Shown here piece by piece: positions 18,482-27,863 of a DNA stretch of 64,000 nt. This stretch comes from Bifidobacterium canis (GTDB lineage Bacteria > Actinomycetota > Actinomycetes > Actinomycetales > Bifidobacteriaceae). Position 1 is the stretch's first letter, and each line of letters starts with the position of its first letter. Location of the stretch: contig NZ_WNLP01000001.1 of assembly GCF_009727065.1 (NCBI RefSeq), positions 248,001 to 312,000 on the forward strand. The letters are read 5' to 3'. The position numbers were made by a program, and so were the translations under genes. The notes under the pieces are model-generated. The model was given only the letters and a program-made list of their open reading frames with translations, was not told where the DNA came from and ran no database searches.

Positions 18482-19615
18482 TCACGCAAACGTTGTCAAA
18501 GCGGATTTGCCGACCTTACGGGGTTCATGCGATTCATGGCATATCTCATCGATGTTCGACGTGCTCGACAGCAAATATGCCTCCTGATCGGCGATGAGCT
18601 TGTTGCAGCCGGCGTGCGAAGGCATCGTGATGTCTCCGGGAGCGGCGAACAATCGTCTGTTCAGCTCATTGGCCCAGCCTGCAGTGTTCAACGCACCGGA
18701 GCGTAGCCTCGCCTGTGCCACGACAACGGTGTATGAGAGCGCGGCGATGATCCGGTTACGCAATAGGAACCTTCGGGCTTCCGGGACGGTTGAGGGAACG
18801 CATTCAGAGATCAGCGCACCATGCTGCATTCGTATCTGCTCGAAAAGACGCATGTTTGACAACGGGCCGCAATGGTTCAGCCCACCGGCGAACACGTCTA
18901 TCGTCGGACCGGCGACATCGGGTCCCAACTGGGCCATGGCGTCCAGCGCACCCCAATGCGCCGCAGCATCCGCTCCGATCGCGCCTCCTGACACGACGGT
19001 GTGCCCGTTCAACGCGGTTTGGCAGGCGAGAGTACGTGCCACATGGCGACCATAATCGTTGACGCCACGGGAACCGACCACCGACAACGGCCGTTCGCAG
19101 GCGGTCAACGCCTGAATGTCTCCTTGCAACCACAACGCAAGTGGGGGAGCCCAATCGGAACGCAGCTCAAGGTCGTTGAGGGAGATCGGCCATGAAAGAT
19201 CTCCGGGAACCACCACCTGATAGTCGCCGTGCTCGGTGTAGATGTCTTGTAGCTCATCGGGGTGGAACGTCGGCAATTGTTCAAGACGTTCGATCCAGTG
19301 CGCCGCCGCATGCTTGAACGCATCCACGCCACGGGCATGCGCTTTGCGCCCCCAGCGCGCCGTGCCGAGAATGAACACGCGTTCCGCTGCGCTCCAAGCA
19401 CGGGATTCGGCTGCTTCGTTTGAGGCGACGGCAATGGCCAACAGCGCGTGCAGCGCCTGCGATGCAGGGTATGCTCCGTCAAAGCCTTTGAGTAGTGCAG
19501 TCATCAGCGCATTGGCGGATTCCATGCACTCGGTGAGCAGAATGCGGGCGAGACGCTCATCAAACGATTCCATGAGTGGCGCGACATCTGCCGCCGATGG
19601 AAAATGCTCGGTCAT
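18482..19615 (-). CDS. dprA: DNA-processing protein DprA/Smf
   Basis: Binds single-stranded DNA entering by transformation and loads RecA. The Rossmann core is visible: LSVVGSRGVNDYGRHVARTL, then VVSGGAIGADAAAHWGAL, then FLLRNRIIAALSYTVVVAQA. The N-terminal half (about 150 residues) is divergent. The protein ends soon after the core without the DML1-like winged-helix domain of some homologues. I choose ATG at 19615 because AAAGGA lies 8 bases upstream. The ATG at 19639 overlaps the comM stop (ATGA) and would give translational coupling. It is last in the operon yraN-comM-dprA. Confidence 0.88.
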   Translation of the reverse strand: MTEHFPSAADVAPLMESFDERLARILLTECMESANALMTALLKGFDGAYPASQALHALLAIAVASNEAAESRAWSAAERVFILGTARWGRKAHARGVDAFKHAAAHWIERLEQLPTFHPDELQDIYTEHGDYQVVVPGDLSWPISLNDLELRSDWAPPLALWLQGDIQALTACERPLSVVGSRGVNDYGRHVARTLACQTALNGHTVVSGGAIGADAAAHWGALDAMAQLGPDVAGPTIDVFAGGLNHCGPLSNMRLFEQIRMQHGALISECVPSTVPEARRFLLRNRIIAALSYTVVVAQARLRSGALNTAGWANELNRRLFAAPGDITMPSHAGCNKLIADQEAYLLSSTSNIDEICHESHEPRKVGKSALTTFA

Positions 19616-19635
19616 AACCAATCCTTTCATACAAG

Positions 19636-21168
19636 TCATGCGTTTTCCTGGGTGCGCAGACTCAACGCCCGGTCCACGTCATCAAGATTGGGGCTGCCTC
19701 TTCCATCGAGATCGCAGATCGTCCACGCCAGCCTCATCACCCGGTATGCTCCACGCAAGCTGATCTGATATGTCGACAACGATTTATTGACCACAGCAAG
19801 CACGGGTGCCGGCGTGTGCTCACGCAACCATGAGCCAGAGGCCTGCGCATTGCATGCCCAGCCGAACGAAGCGAACCGCTGTGCCGCGATTGTTCTCGCA
19901 GCGATGACGCGGTTGCGAATGTGCTCACTGGATTCGCCCTCCTGAGGTGCGGCCGCACCGATGTGCGACACGGGATTGACGCTCAATTGCATGTCAACCC
20001 GATCGAGAATCGGACCCGACAGCCTGGAGAAATAACGGATTCGATCTTTTTCGCGGCATGTGCATCGCTCTCCGGTGCCGAACCCGTACCCGCATGGGCA
20101 TGGGTTCGCAGCCATGATGAGCTGAAAACGTGCAGGGAAAATCGTCACTCCTTTTGATCGAGACACAGCAACGAACCCGGATTCAAGAGGCTCGCGCAAC
20201 GACTGAAGCACTCGTGGAGAGAATTCAGGAGCTTCGTCGAGAAAGAGCACGCCACAATGCGCCCTTGTCACCGCGCCGGGTTCGCCGATGCCTGCTCCAC
20301 CGCCTACAAGCGAAGCCACCGTCGCAGTGTGGTGTGGGGCTTCGAAGGGTGGTGTGTCGCGAATGCCGTATGCTCCCAGCTGTCCGCACAACGAGCGAAT
20401 CGATGCGACCTCGAACTGCTCCTGATGGTCGAGAGGTGCCAGGATTCCGGGAAACCGGGAAGCAAGCATCGTCTTGCCCATGCCCGGCGGACCCGTCATC
20501 AACACATGATGCCCACCGGCAGCGGCGATCGTCAATGCCTCCTTCGCCTCACGCTGGCCCACGACCTCGTTCATATCGCCCGGAAGAGTCAGATCCGCTT
20601 CGGGAACGTCACGTTTCTGGCTGTCGGCATGCACCTCGTGCACTTCATAGGTGGCATGGGCCCCAAGCATCTCCAGCAACTCGCCCAGATGCGAGACGCA
20701 GAACACTCGCAGGCCGTCCACCAGCTCAGCCTCATCGCGGTTCGCACGCGGAACAATCACGTTTTCGATGCCCTGCTCCTTCACATGCAGCATGATCGGC
20801 AGCAGACCATTGATCGGCAGAACCGTGCCATCGAGATTGAGTTCTCCCAACACCACGGTATTTTCAAGCGCACGAGGGCCTATGACGCCTGCAGCGCTGA
20901 GCACGCTGGCGGCAATGGCCAGATCGTGCGACGAACCACGCTTCGGCATCGAAGCCGGCGACATGTTCACGGTGACACGAGTGGCCGGCCAAGACACGCC
21001 GCTCGCCGTGCATGCCGATTTCACCCGCTCGCGAGCCTCACTCAGTGAGGCATCGGGCAATCCGATGATCGAGAAGAACGGCAAACCGGGGCTGATGAAC
21101 GCCTGCAATTGGATGATGAACGCCTTCAATCCCACAAGTCCTACAGACAACGCGCCACCCAATGCCAT
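19636..21168 (-). CDS. comM: YifB/ComM family Mg chelatase-like AAA ATPase
   Basis: Family of hexameric AAA+ ATPases; ComM promotes branch migration during natural transformation. It is 510 residues. The N-terminal Lon-protease-like ChlI domain begins FFSIIGLPDASLSEARERVK. Walker A is MTGPPGMGKTMLASRFPG, Walker B is CGVLFLDEAPEFSP, and the zinc-like cysteine loop NPCPCGYGFGTGERCTC is complete. ATG overlaps the yraN stop as ATGA, and its own stop overlaps the first possible dprA start, so all three are translationally coupled. Confidence 0.93.
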   Translation of the reverse strand: MALGGALSVGLVGLKAFIIQLQAFISPGLPFFSIIGLPDASLSEARERVKSACTASGVSWPATRVTVNMSPASMPKRGSSHDLAIAASVLSAAGVIGPRALENTVVLGELNLDGTVLPINGLLPIMLHVKEQGIENVIVPRANRDEAELVDGLRVFCVSHLGELLEMLGAHATYEVHEVHADSQKRDVPEADLTLPGDMNEVVGQREAKEALTIAAAGGHHVLMTGPPGMGKTMLASRFPGILAPLDHQEQFEVASIRSLCGQLGAYGIRDTPPFEAPHHTATVASLVGGGAGIGEPGAVTRAHCGVLFLDEAPEFSPRVLQSLREPLESGFVAVSRSKGVTIFPARFQLIMAANPCPCGYGFGTGERCTCREKDRIRYFSRLSGPILDRVDMQLSVNPVSHIGAAAPQEGESSEHIRNRVIAARTIAAQRFASFGWACNAQASGSWLREHTPAPVLAVVNKSLSTYQISLRGAYRVMRLAWTICDLDGRGSPNLDDVDRALSLRTQENA

Positions 21169-21623
21169 CAGAACGCCTCCGGAATGTGGTGAATGCGAAC
21201 ATCGGCCTTGTCTACGGTGACGGCGATGACGTCAAAGCGAACACCGATATGGCGGATGCCTTTGCCCGCACTCATGAGCCACTGAACTGCGGAACGTCGT
21301 ATCTTCACTTGCTTCGAAGCATGTACGGCTTCTTCAGGCAGACCATATAGCGTGGAACGGCGCGTTTTGACTTCAATGAACGCAATCGTGCCATGCGGGG
21401 TGAGAGCGATGATATCGAGCTCTCCGAACCTGCAATGCCAATTGCGATCAAGCACATGCCAATGCCGTTCGATCAGCCATGCATGGCATATCTGTTCACC
21501 GAGACGCCCCAGTTCGTGCGAGTCAAGATGATCGGCGAGTAGCCTCGCCTTGCACGCCTCGACCCCCAACGTGCCCAATTCATCGGCATGTATGCCGGTC
21601 TGATTCAAATTCTGTGTATCCAT
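21168..21623 (-). CDS. yraN: UPF0102 family protein YraN
   Basis: Small endonuclease-like fold protein. The restriction-endonuclease core motif can be read as ELDIIALT followed by TIAFIEVKTRRSTLYG (E, D, ExK). The N-terminal LGRLGEQICHAWLIERHWHV is the family start. I choose ATG at 21623, which gives 151 residues; a longer open frame upstream begins inside low-similarity sequence. The usual UPF0102 protein is about 120 residues, so 30 extra N-terminal residues may be real or a later start may apply. First gene of the yraN-comM-dprA operon. Confidence 0.85.
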   Translation of the reverse strand: MDTQNLNQTGIHADELGTLGVEACKARLLADHLDSHELGRLGEQICHAWLIERHWHVLDRNWHCRFGELDIIALTPHGTIAFIEVKTRRSTLYGLPEEAVHASKQVKIRRSAVQWLMSAGKGIRHIGVRFDVIAVTVDKADVRIHHIPEAF

Positions 21624-21744
21624 GCTCACAGTCCAGCAGGTCGAGGCGGCTCTCGCAACGAGGAAACCCAAGAATGTGGATAAGTGAGGGGTGGTTACGA
21701 AAAATGTGGAAACTCAAGCGTTTATCCACAGATTTGCAGGCAAC

Positions 21745-21774
21745 AAAAAATGGGTCGGCGCATGCACCGACCCA
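21745..21774 (-). terminator. pdxY terminator
   Basis: Read on the minus strand: TGGGTCGG and CCGACCCA form an 8-bp stem (21751-21758 with 21767-21774) followed by TTTTTTG. It lies 23 bases after the pyridoxamine kinase stop. Confidence 0.85.
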
Positions 21775-21797
21775 CTACACAAACAGTGTGAGTATTG

Positions 21798-22667
21798 TCA
21801 GTCGACGAGAGCGGTCAAGTCTCCCAGACTCAATTCGAAGCTGACGCCACGCTCTTCATAGTTGGGCTGGAACTTCGTTTGAATCATCGCATTATGCACG
21901 AATTCGCCAGCCAAACGTGCCGCAGCCGCCAAATCGAGTCCGGCCATCACGCCGCCGATCATCGCAGAGGCGAACGCGTCACCGGTGCCATGGCACATGT
22001 ACGGCAGCTTCTCATGCACGCATTCGATCATCTGATCCGCACCATCCTGAGCGTTCGCCACAAAATTGCGAATGCGACCGTCATTGTGGTCGATGCCCTT
22101 GATCACAACGTTCTTCGCACCCATGTCAAACAGTGCGTTGACGAAATCCTTCACCTGATCGTTCGAAATATCTTGCCCCGGGTATTCGGTCCCAGTCAAA
22201 ATGGAGGCTTCGGTCAGATTCGGCATCAACAGATCCGCGCCATCGACGAGCGCGCCCATCGCCTCGCACAGTTCCGCCGTGTAGGTGGCATACATCTGGC
22301 CGCCGTCACCCATCACCGGGTCGACGAAACGCAGCGAATTCGGGTATTCGCGGTACAGGCGCTGAATAATCGCCACCTGATCGGGGGAACCCAGGAAACC
22401 GGAATACACGCCGTCGAGGGCGACGTTCTCCTGCTGCCATGCGTCAAGGTAGCCGCTCAGCATGTCGGTCGTGTCTTCCATCGTGAACACCTTGTAGCGA
22501 GTGTGAGCGGAAAACAGCGCGGTAGGAACGGGGCACACGTCGCAGCCGGCGGCAGACAGAATCGGAATGGCCGCGGTCAGCGAACATTTGCCGTAGCCGC
22601 ACATGTCATGCACGGCGGCAATGCGTGGAATGTATTCTCGATTGCGGTCGTAGAGTACTTCAGGCAT
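21798..22667 (-). CDS. pdxY: pyridoxamine kinase
   Basis: Ribokinase-family kinase phosphorylating pyridoxal or pyridoxamine, 289 residues. Visible are the N-terminal AVHDMCGYGKCSLTAAIPIL (substrate side), FVDPVMGDGGQMYATY (the DPVMGDxG family motif), LLMPNLTEASILTG (the PN-TE motif) and the anion-hole/catalytic motif MCHGTGDAFASAMIGGV with the general base aspartate. ATG at 22667 is preceded by AAGGAGAAAAT. It is divergent from the sulfhydrylase gene; both use vitamin B6, since the latter is a PLP enzyme. The 307-base divergent region holds both promoters, but I see no clear operator or riboswitch there. Confidence 0.93.
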   Translation of the reverse strand: MPEVLYDRNREYIPRIAAVHDMCGYGKCSLTAAIPILSAAGCDVCPVPTALFSAHTRYKVFTMEDTTDMLSGYLDAWQQENVALDGVYSGFLGSPDQVAIIQRLYREYPNSLRFVDPVMGDGGQMYATYTAELCEAMGALVDGADLLMPNLTEASILTGTEYPGQDISNDQVKDFVNALFDMGAKNVVIKGIDHNDGRIRNFVANAQDGADQMIECVHEKLPYMCHGTGDAFASAMIGGVMAGLDLAAAARLAGEFVHNAMIQTKFQPNYEERGVSFELSLGDLTALVD

Positions 22668-22974
22668 ATTTTCTCCTTAAAACGCAGAGGCGTTGATTTT
22701 CCCCACAATAGGCGCATGTGAAGCCAAAGAGCAATGCCGGGTGACTGAATATGGGCTGCCATCTCGATATCACCGCACGAAAATCAGCTGGGCGTGTCGT
22801 TTATTGACACATCGCGCGAAAAATCCGTGCAGTAATCCACTCATTAACAACCGTCGTCGCGCCAGTTGATAAGAGGGTATAAGAAAGCGCGATAACGCTG
22901 CGCTTGCATTTGCTTGCCAAGGCTCCTTATGGTGCTTACCAAGTTCACACCACACCAAAACGAAGGAACCACAG

Positions 22975-24297
22975 ATGAGCAACGAACACACTCACAAGCC
23001 ATACCATTTCGAAACACTGCAGCTGCACGTCGGGCAGGAAAACGCGGATCCGGCCAGCGACGCACGCGCCGTGCCGATTTACCAGACCACCAGCTACGTG
23101 TTCCACAACTTCGACCACGCCGAGGCGCGCTTCGGACTCGCCGACCCGGGCAACATCTATGGACGTCTGACCAACACGACGCAGGGAGTGTTCGAAGACC
23201 GCATCGCGGCGCTCGAAGGAGGCACTGCCGGACTCGCCGTCGCCTCCGGCGCGGCAGCCGTAGAATACGCGGTGCGCAACATCACGCAGTCAGGTGACCA
23301 CATCGTCGCCGCCAAGAACATCTACGGTGGCACCTTCAACCTGCTGCGCCACACGCTTCCTCGCGACGGCATCACCACCACGTTCGTGCCCGCCAACGAT
23401 CCGCAGGCGTTCGAAGATGCGATCCAAGAGAATACGAAACTCGTCTACTTCGAAACATTCGGCAACCCGAACGCCGATCTTCCCGACTTCGATGCGATCA
23501 CCGAAATCGCGCATCGCCACCATCTGCCGGTGATCGTCGACAACACCTTCGCCACGCCATATCTGTTCCGTCCACTCGAACACGGCGCCGACGTCGTTGT
23601 GGAATCCGCCACCAAGTTCATCGGCGGCCACGGCACCACGCTCGGCGGTGTGATCGTCGAGGGCGGCAAGTTCAAGTGGGACGAGATCCCCGGCAAGTTC
23701 CCGACACTCACCGAGGCCGACCCCTCGTATCACGGACTGAACTTCTACGAAGCTCTTGGCCCGGCCGCGTTCGTGACCCGCATCCGCGCCATCCTGCTGC
23801 GCGACACTGGCGCCACACTCTCGCCATTCTCCGCCTTCCTGCTGCTGCAGGGCACTGAAACGTTGTCGCTGCGCGTCGAACGGCACGTGGAGAATGCGCT
23901 GAAGGTGATCGACTATTTGAAGACCGTGCCCGAAGTCGAATCGATCTCGCACCCGTCGCTCGAAGGACGCCCCGACCACGAGCTCTACGTCAAATACTTC
24001 CCGCACGGTGCGGGATCCATCTTCACCTTCGACATCAAGGGAGGCAAAGACGCGGCACGTGTGTTCATCGACAATCTCCACCTGTTCTCATTGCTCGCCA
24101 ACGTGGCTGACGCCAAGAGCCTGGTGATTCACCCGGCATCGACGACGCATTCGCAGGAGACGCCGGAGGAACTGGAAGACCAAGGTATTCACGAAGGCAC
24201 GATTCGCCTGTCGATCGGCACCGAATACATCGATGACATCATCGACGACCTCAAGGGCGGTTTCGAAGCGGTACGCGCTTCCGGCTTCGCGCGCTGA
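22975..24297 (+). CDS. metY: O-acetylhomoserine aminocarboxypropyltransferase/cysteine synthase
   Basis: PLP-dependent Cys/Met metabolism enzyme that makes homocysteine (or cysteine) from O-acetylhomoserine (or O-acetylserine) and sulfide. It is 440 residues, the usual length for this branch. Signature segments are [20 protein letters not shown] (substrate loop), [15 protein letters not shown], and the PLP lysine in [20 protein letters not shown]. The late [15 protein letters not shown] and [14 protein letters not shown] are typical. ATG at 22975 has GAAGGAACCACAG before it. It is a single gene with a strong terminator. Confidence 0.94.
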   Translation: MSNEHTHKPYHFETLQLHVGQENADPASDARAVPIYQTTSYVFHNFDHAEARFGLADPGNIYGRLTNTTQGVFEDRIAALEGGTAGLAVASGAAAVEYAVRNITQSGDHIVAAKNIYGGTFNLLRHTLPRDGITTTFVPANDPQAFEDAIQENTKLVYFETFGNPNADLPDFDAITEIAHRHHLPVIVDNTFATPYLFRPLEHGADVVVESATKFIGGHGTTLGGVIVEGGKFKWDEIPGKFPTLTEADPSYHGLNFYEALGPAAFVTRIRAILLRDTGATLSPFSAFLLLQGTETLSLRVERHVENALKVIDYLKTVPEVESISHPSLEGRPDHELYVKYFPHGAGSIFTFDIKGGKDAARVFIDNLHLFSLLANVADAKSLVIHPASTTHSQETPEELEDQGIHEGTIRLSIGTEYIDDIIDDLKGGFEAVRASGFAR

Positions 24298-24345
24298 GAA
24301 AAATCGGGTCTCACATCTGCACAACGGTGTGAGACCCGATTTTTC
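24298..24345 (+). terminator. metY terminator
   Basis: An 18-bp perfect stem, GAAAAATCGGGTCTCACA at 24298-24315 with its complement at 24328-24345, starting directly after the stop codon. The run of five T on the plus strand and five A on the left arm means it can terminate from either side. Confidence 0.9.
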
Positions 24346-24491
24346 ATATGATGCATGCGTAATGCATACGTCAACAGTGCACTGACATCGTGCTGCAGCA
24401 GAGTAGTATTTATCGACGAACCCATTTATTATTCATATGGGTTAGGTAAGGTGGAATTTCCGTCGAAATACGAAACCCGCGTGCAGAATCA

Positions 24492-26024
24492 ATGGAGCCG
24501 ATCGTGACCGATGTAATCACTGTGATGAGCCTTGGGTGGCAGTATGCGTCCACACACGGCACGCCGATTCAGGCGTTGCGCGATGTCAACTGCTATGTGG
24601 CGGCAGGAAAACTCGCGGGTATCGTCGGCCCCACAGGTTCCGGAAAAACGACGCTCGGGCAGGCGTTGACGGGAATCATTCCTCACATTCTCGATGGCAC
24701 ATTGACCGGATTCGTTCGCGTGGCCGACATGAATGTGAAAAGCACCAGCGTCTCGAACATCTCGTCGAAGGTCGGCTATGTGCCGCAGAATCCGGTCGAT
24801 CTGTTCGTCACGAACGAAGTGGAGAACGAGATCGCCTTCCCACTGGAGAACAGGGGAGTGGCACCGGACGAGATCCGCGCACGCGTAGACGAAGTGCTCG
24901 CAATGCTGCATATCGAAGCGTTCCGTCACCGCGACCCACGCACGTTGTCGGAAGGCGAGATGATGCGCGTGGCCATAGGTTCGGCGATCGCCGCGGAACC
25001 GGATGTGCTCATCCTCGACGAAGTGCTCGCAGTACTCGACGAGAACGGCGCACAAGACCTATATAACATTCTTGAACGCATGCTGGCCAGAGGCGCCGCA
25101 GTAGTCATGATCGACCTCGACACACGGTGGATGCGCGAACACGCCGACAACGTGTTCCTCATGGTCGGCGGCGAGATCATTCGCAGCACAGGCCGCGAAA
25201 TATTCACCCGCGAAGCTTCGCTGTTGGAATCGGTGGGCGTCAACATTCCGCGCGCCGAACGTGCACCATTGACGATCGCCCAGCTCGAACCCGAGCAGAC
25301 AGCCGACGCGATCATCGAATTCGACCACGTCGACTACCTGTATCCGCGCAGTGAGAACGACGACAGTCCACAATTGCAAGACGTGAACGTGCGCATTCCG
25401 CGCGGCGCGTTTGTCGGCGTCGTGGGACCCAATGGTTCCGGCAAGACCACATTGCTGACGATGATCAATTCGCAGATCCTCCCATCTCGCGGCCGTGTGC
25501 TCGTCGATGAGACCGACACCAGGGAATGCGGCGTACGTCGCATGGCGAGAGAAGTGGCATACCTCGACCAGGATCCGTTGCACATGATGCTCACACGCAA
25601 CGTTCGCCGCGAAATCGAATTCGCGCCCCACGCGCTCGGCATTCCGTCGGAGGAAGTGAACAAGCGAGTCAACGCGCTGATTCGCGCATTCAACCTGTAT
25701 GAGATAGAAGACAGCGACCCGATCGCATTGAGCGCCGGGCAGAACAGGCTTGTGGCGCTCGCCGCAACGTTGGCATCGCAGACGCCGATTCTCGTTCTGG
25801 ACGAGCCAGTCGCCGGACTGGACTATCGACTCAAGACCAGATTCATGACGATGGTGCGTGAACTCAACGACCAAGGCATCACCGTGATCATGGCCAGCAA
25901 CGATTCCGAGCTGGTGGAACGCTATTGCACCCATGCCCTGCGCTTGGACGCGGGGCGCGTCGTCGATTTCGGGCCGTTGCGCCCGTTGCAACCGACCGCA
26001 CAAGCAGCACGAAAGGTCCGTTGA
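24492..26024 (+). CDS. ECF-type transporter ATPase, two fused ABC domains (A-A')
   Basis: Cytosolic motor of an energy-coupling factor transporter in which both ATPases are one 510-residue chain. Domain 1 (about 1-240): Walker A GIVGPTGSGKTTLGQAL, signature LSEGEMMRVAIG (an altered LSGGQ), Walker B VLILDEVLAVLDENG. Domain 2 (about 275-500): Walker A GVVGPNGSGKTTLLTM, signature LSAGQNRLVALA, Walker B ILVLDEPVAGLD. Q-loops YVPQNPVDLF and YLDQDPLHMM are of the ECF type. It overlaps the T-component start by ATGA. No substrate-binding S component lies next to it in the window, so the vitamin or metal carried is unknown. Confidence 0.9.
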   Translation: MEPIVTDVITVMSLGWQYASTHGTPIQALRDVNCYVAAGKLAGIVGPTGSGKTTLGQALTGIIPHILDGTLTGFVRVADMNVKSTSVSNISSKVGYVPQNPVDLFVTNEVENEIAFPLENRGVAPDEIRARVDEVLAMLHIEAFRHRDPRTLSEGEMMRVAIGSAIAAEPDVLILDEVLAVLDENGAQDLYNILERMLARGAAVVMIDLDTRWMREHADNVFLMVGGEIIRSTGREIFTREASLLESVGVNIPRAERAPLTIAQLEPEQTADAIIEFDHVDYLYPRSENDDSPQLQDVNVRIPRGAFVGVVGPNGSGKTTLLTMINSQILPSRGRVLVDETDTRECGVRRMAREVAYLDQDPLHMMLTRNVRREIEFAPHALGIPSEEVNKRVNALIRAFNLYEIEDSDPIALSAGQNRLVALAATLASQTPILVLDEPVAGLDYRLKTRFMTMVRELNDQGITVIMASNDSELVERYCTHALRLDAGRVVDFGPLRPLQPTAQAARKVR

Positions 26025-26827
26025 TGAGATCGCAATTCTACATTCCTGTTGACGGCTGGCTCGCCCGCGTCGATGTGCGGGCCAAACTCTTCGCAATGCT
26101 CGCCCTGATCGTCATATGCGCGATGTGGGGCAATTGGATTTTTCTGGCGGCGGTTCTCGTTCTGGAACACATCGCTTTGCTGTCTACGCATATTCCGGCG
26201 AATAAAACGCTGAAAGTATGGGCGTTCTTCCTGCCGATCATGCTCATCGTGGCCATCACTATGCTGTTCACCGTGGCGTTGCCTGGCAACACGGTGTGGA
26301 ACCTCAATGGGTGGCAGGTCAGTGACGCGACACTCACCATGACTGCCGTCGTCGCCCTACGCATAGCGGATATCGCGTTCGCCGTGTTCCTGATGCTATT
26401 CACCACATCACGCGCCTCGTGGATCAGCGGCATGGCAGGCTTGGGACTGCCGTATAACGCATGCGCCGCAGTGGCTAACGCCATACAGTTCCTGCCGACC
26501 TATGCGGCAACGGTGCATGATCTGGTGCTCACCCAGCATATTCGCGGCAGGTATGCGCGCATTGGCAAACACAATCCGTTCACGCGAACGGCGGCATGGT
26601 GCAGCGCGCATATTCGTGCGATTATCGCAGCGCCGGCACACATGCGATATTTGGATCGCTCGCGCAGCATCGCGGCGCTGGCGCACGGTGCGCACATCAA
26701 CAGAGGGTCTGCGAAACGCACGTATCTGCACCCTGCTCATATGCGTCTCTTTGATTGGCTGCTGGTATTGCTCGCCATTGTGTGCGTGGCGCTGGTCGTA
26801 GTGATGATGACAGTGCTCGGCTGGTAG
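26024..26827 (+). CDS. ecfT: ECF transporter T component (transmembrane)
   Basis: Membrane coupling protein, 267 residues, with hydrophobic stretches near residues 24-50, 63-88, 100-130 and 240-265. The coupling helices show the family pattern: THIRGRYARIG-type sequence is here LTQHIRGRYARIGKH, and a second Arg-Ser motif is MRYLDRSRSIAALAHGA. Its ATG shares bases with the stop of the fused ATPase, so the pair is translationally coupled. The N-terminal SQFYIPVDGWLARVDVRAKL is typical (D-R-K-L start of EcfT). A perfect palindromic terminator follows. Confidence 0.88.
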   Translation: MRSQFYIPVDGWLARVDVRAKLFAMLALIVICAMWGNWIFLAAVLVLEHIALLSTHIPANKTLKVWAFFLPIMLIVAITMLFTVALPGNTVWNLNGWQVSDATLTMTAVVALRIADIAFAVFLMLFTTSRASWISGMAGLGLPYNACAAVANAIQFLPTYAATVHDLVLTQHIRGRYARIGKHNPFTRTAAWCSAHIRAIIAAPAHMRYLDRSRSIAALAHGAHINRGSAKRTYLHPAHMRLFDWLLVLLAIVCVALVVVMMTVLGW

Positions 26828-26854
26828 TTGAGTTAACCGCGACTCGTATTTCGT

Positions 26855-26890
26855 TGGGGATCATCCTTAAGGATGATCCCCATTGTTTTT
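26855..26890 (+). terminator. ecf operon terminator (28-bp perfect palindrome)
   Basis: Bases 26855-26882 are an exact palindrome centred on CCTTAAGG with TGGGGATCAT on the left, followed by TTGTTTTT. Confidence 0.9.
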
Positions 26891-26978
26891 CAGCCTTTTG
26901 AGTGATGCTCACAACGCTGCACACAGCGTATCTTCAGACTTAGGCATAGGAACAGTGATGCTTGAATAGGAGAACAAC

Positions 26979-27830
26979 ATGACAAACGCAGCTTTGCAGC
27001 CGATGATCGACCAGATCCACCAGCCAGCACATGCACCGGTGGCCATCGAAGCCATCAATCTCGTCAAAGATTACGGCAGCGGTGAGAGCCTGGTACACGC
27101 GCTCAAAGACGTGAACGTGCAATTCGAACAAGGTAAATTCACCGCGATCATGGGACCGTCTGGTTCCGGCAAATCCACGCTGATGCACGTGATGAGCGGC
27201 TTGGACTCCGCCACCAGCGGCAGCGTTATCTTCCAAGGTCATGATCTGACGAAGATGAACGACAAGCAGCTCACACTGCTGCGCCGCAACTACATCGGTT
27301 TCATTTTCCAGAGTTTCAATCTGCTTCCGATGTTCACAGCGGAGCAGAACATCGTGATGCCGCTTACTCTGGCGGGCAAGAAAGTCGACAAGCAGTGGTT
27401 CAACACGCTGGTCGACACGCTGGGACTGCGTGAACGTCTGTCGCACCGCCCCAACGAACTTTCCGGCGGCCAACAGCAGCGTGTGGCGATCGCCCGCGCA
27501 TTGATCACCAAGCCATCACTGGTGTTCGCCGACGAGCCGACCGGCGCATTGGATTCGGTGTCGAGCGCCGAAGTGCTCGGATTCCTGAGAAGCTCCGTCA
27601 AGGAACTCGGCCAGACGATCGTCATGGTCACCCACGACCCGGTGGCGAGCTCCTATGCGGATCGCGCCATCGTATTCTCGGATGGCCGCATCATAGCCGA
27701 CGTTGACAACCCGCAGCCACAGGCGATGAGCGAACTGCTGATGCAGGAACGCGAACGCACCACCAAGCATGCCGCAATGCCACCGGAGCCGCCGGTGCAG
27801 GCCATGCAATATTCGGCCAACAATCGCTGA
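26979..27830 (+). CDS. ABC transporter ATP-binding protein (MacB/LolD type)
   Basis: Cytosolic ATPase of a type VII ABC system, 283 residues. Walker A MGPSGSGKSTLMHVMSGLD, the YIGFIFQSFNLLPMFTAEQN Q-loop, signature LSGGQQQRVAIARAL and Walker B LVFADEPTGALDSVSS are all intact. The MacB-type substitution PTGALD is typical of this subfamily. About 45 residues follow the core, ending in proline-rich sequence. ATG at 26979 has AGGAGAACAAC before it. It is followed after 33 bases by a large FtsX-like permease, so the two make a mechanotransmission transporter. Peptide or antibiotic extrusion, or cell envelope signalling, are possible substrates; none can be read. Confidence 0.93.
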   Translation: MTNAALQPMIDQIHQPAHAPVAIEAINLVKDYGSGESLVHALKDVNVQFEQGKFTAIMGPSGSGKSTLMHVMSGLDSATSGSVIFQGHDLTKMNDKQLTLLRRNYIGFIFQSFNLLPMFTAEQNIVMPLTLAGKKVDKQWFNTLVDTLGLRERLSHRPNELSGGQQQRVAIARALITKPSLVFADEPTGALDSVSSAEVLGFLRSSVKELGQTIVMVTHDPVASSYADRAIVFSDGRIIADVDNPQPQAMSELLMQERERTTKHAAMPPEPPVQAMQYSANNR

Positions 27831-27863
27831 ACGCAGCGGCATCGACTCGTAAGGACATAGATT

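Noticed and set aside
24346..24491. Riboswitch upstream of the ECF ATPase
   Set aside because: The 145-base leader has a short AACCCA/TGGGTT inverted repeat, but I cannot match any known riboswitch core by eye.
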